In this document: piece after piece, positions 10,947-11,979 of the stretch
How positions within the stretch are numbered: position 1 is the stretch's first letter
Layout of the letters: the number at the start of each line of letters is the position of its first letter
DNA from: Haloarculaceae archaeon
GTDB lineage: Archaea > Halobacteriota > Halobacteria > Halobacteriales > Haloarculaceae
DNA: 11,979 bases
Assembly: GCA_018609665.1 (NCBI GenBank)
Contig: JAHENN010000275.1
Span: 1 to 11,979 of the forward strand
Direction of reading: 5' to 3'
Program-made: the position numbers and the translations under genes
The notes under the pieces: generated by a model
What the model was told of the DNA's origin: nothing
The model's input: the letters and a program-made list of their open reading frames with translations, nothing else
The model's database searches: none

Positions 10947-11979
10947 ATGCGCGAGCGGCTCCTGTCGGCGTGGCGCCGCGTCCTGTCGCTGTCGTGGCCG
11001 GTGATGGCCGAGCAGACGACCCGGACGCTGATGCGGACCGTCGACGTCCTGGTGACGGCGCTGTTCTCGCCGGTGGCCGTCGCGGCGGTCGGGCTGGCGG
11101 ACCTCTACGCCCGGTTCCCGCTGTGGGTCGGCCTCGGCACCGGCAGCGGCGCCATCGCGCTGTCGTCGCAGGACACCGGCAGCGGGGCGACGGCCAACCG
11201 CGACGAGGCGATCAGCCAGGCGCTCGCCGTCGGGGCCGTCGCCGGCGTCCCGTTCGCCGTCCTCGGCGTCCTGTTCGGCGAGTGGGCCGTCGCGTTGCTG
11301 GGGGCGCCGCCCGAGGTGGCCCGGCTCGGCGGCCGGTACCTCGCGATCGTCCTGGCGACGGCGCCCGCCAGACACGTCGGCCTCATCGCCGCCCGCTCGC
11401 TGCAGGGGACCGGCGACACCCGGACGCCGATGTACGTCAACGTCGCCGCGAACGCCCTCAACGTCGCCGGGTCGCTGACGCTCGGCCTGGGGCTGTTCGG
11501 GGCGCCGCGGCTGTCGGTCGTCGGCGTCGGCGCCGCGACGGCCGCCGCGAACGTCTTCACCGCCGTGGCACTGGTCGGCGCCCTGGCGACGGGGTGGGCC
11601 GACGCCGACCTGACGCTGCCGCGGGACCCCGTGATCGCCGGCCAACTGCTCCGCGTCGGCGCGCCGTCGGTCGCCGACGGGCTCGTCTCGACGCTGGCTG
11701 AGTTCCCGCTCAACGCGGTCCTGCTGGGCTTCGGAACGCCGGTCAACGCCGGGTTCCACGTCGGACGGCGGTTCCACCAGCAGGTGACCGGCCCGCTCTC
11801 CCGCGGGCTCTACGTGGGCGCGAGCGTCCTCGTCGGGCAGTCCCTCGGCGACGGGGCGCCGGCGACGGCGCGGTTCCAGGGGTGGGCGACGGCCGGCCTC
11901 GGCGTGGTGGTCGGCGGCGGCGCTGGCCTCGCGCTGGCCGCCGGCGCCGAACCGGTCGTGGCGTTGTTCACCGACGACG
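10947..11979 (+). CDS. MATE family efflux transporter (5' part, cut by window end)
   Basis: The first 344 residues of a MATE (MOP superfamily) exporter, a cation-coupled antiporter that expels drugs or metabolites. The frame is open to the last base of the window; MATE proteins are usually about 450 residues, so roughly the last quarter is missing. Evidence: the opening WPVMAEQTTRTLMRTVDVLVTALFSPVAVAAVG, typical of the first MATE helices; the family hallmark ARSLQGTGDTRTPMYVN (149-165) in the loop before helix 5; and the start of the second repeat at LLRVGAPSVADGLVSTLAEFPLNAVLLGFG (234-263). The ATG at 10947 gives a short cytoplasmic N-terminus and has a weak TATA-like element about 25 bases upstream. 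Substrate cannot be read from the sequence; the divergent cyclotransferase-like neighbour gives no firm hint. Confidence 0.92.
   Translation, partial: MRERLLSAWRRVLSLSWPVMAEQTTRTLMRTVDVLVTALFSPVAVAAVGLADLYARFPLWVGLGTGSGAIALSSQDTGSGATANRDEAISQALAVGAVAGVPFAVLGVLFGEWAVALLGAPPEVARLGGRYLAIVLATAPARHVGLIAARSLQGTGDTRTPMYVNVAANALNVAGSLTLGLGLFGAPRLSVVGVGAATAAANVFTAVALVGALATGWADADLTLPRDPVIAGQLLRVGAPSVADGLVSTLAEFPLNAVLLGFGTPVNAGFHVGRRFHQQVTGPLSRGLYVGASVLVGQSLGDGAPATARFQGWATAGLGVVVGGGAGLALAAGAEPVVALFTDD

Noticed and set aside
10308..11777. A 489-residue minus-strand frame opposite the MATE gene
   Set aside because: It is a shadow frame of repeated R, D, G and Q; the plus strand clearly encodes a MATE transporter.

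Overview
The window is GC-rich chromosomal DNA from a halophilic archaeon (class Halobacteria). The signs are very acidic soluble proteins, a strong G/C bias at third codon positions that opens long false frames on the opposite strand, several GTG starts, and TTTAWA-like boxes about 22-35 bases before start codons, as expected for leaderless haloarchaeal transcripts. It is densely packed: thirteen genes (two cut by the window edges) and no gene-free stretch above about 125 bases. No rRNA, tRNA, CRISPR array, insertion sequence or integration site was seen.

Layout. (a) 2-1903: the 3' end of a PiT-type phosphate permease converges, with no bases between the stops, on a CNNM/CorC-like membrane protein with CBS domains. 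(b) 2018-3431, plus strand: a tightly spaced trio of a one-domain glutaredoxin/GST-N protein, a peroxiredoxin-fold protein without any cysteine, and a Sua5/TsaC-type enzyme for the tRNA modification t6A. (c) 3440-7591, minus strand, read from high to low coordinates: a membrane Fe-S/heme b oxidoreductase of the ETF:menaquinone oxidoreductase (EMO/FadF, HdrD-related) type, a geranylgeranyl-reductase-family flavoprotein, and a stand-alone Cas4-like Fe-S nuclease. (d) 7697-9695, minus strand: a complete biotin ECF transporter operon, bioY-bioM-bioN, with ATGA overlaps at both joints. (e) 9785-10378: an acidic helix-turn-helix protein resembling those called 'conditioned medium-induced protein 4', divergent from bioY. 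(f) 10504-11979: a gamma-glutamylcyclotransferase-like protein, divergent from a MATE-family exporter cut by the window end.

How they may work together. The trio in (b) and the cyclotransferase fit low-molecular-weight thiol chemistry, which in haloarchaea centres on gamma-glutamylcysteine rather than glutathione. The pair in (c) puts a quinone-linked electron-transfer protein next to a prenyl-reductase homologue; a shared role in menaquinone or lipid prenyl-chain metabolism is possible but is inference. Most of the window is ordinary haloarchaeal housekeeping and transport. The points most worth a second look are the altered active-site motifs in the geranylgeranyl-reductase-like and EMO-like proteins, the cysteine-free peroxiredoxin fold, the solitary Cas4-like nuclease, and an apparent promoter with no evident gene at 10390.
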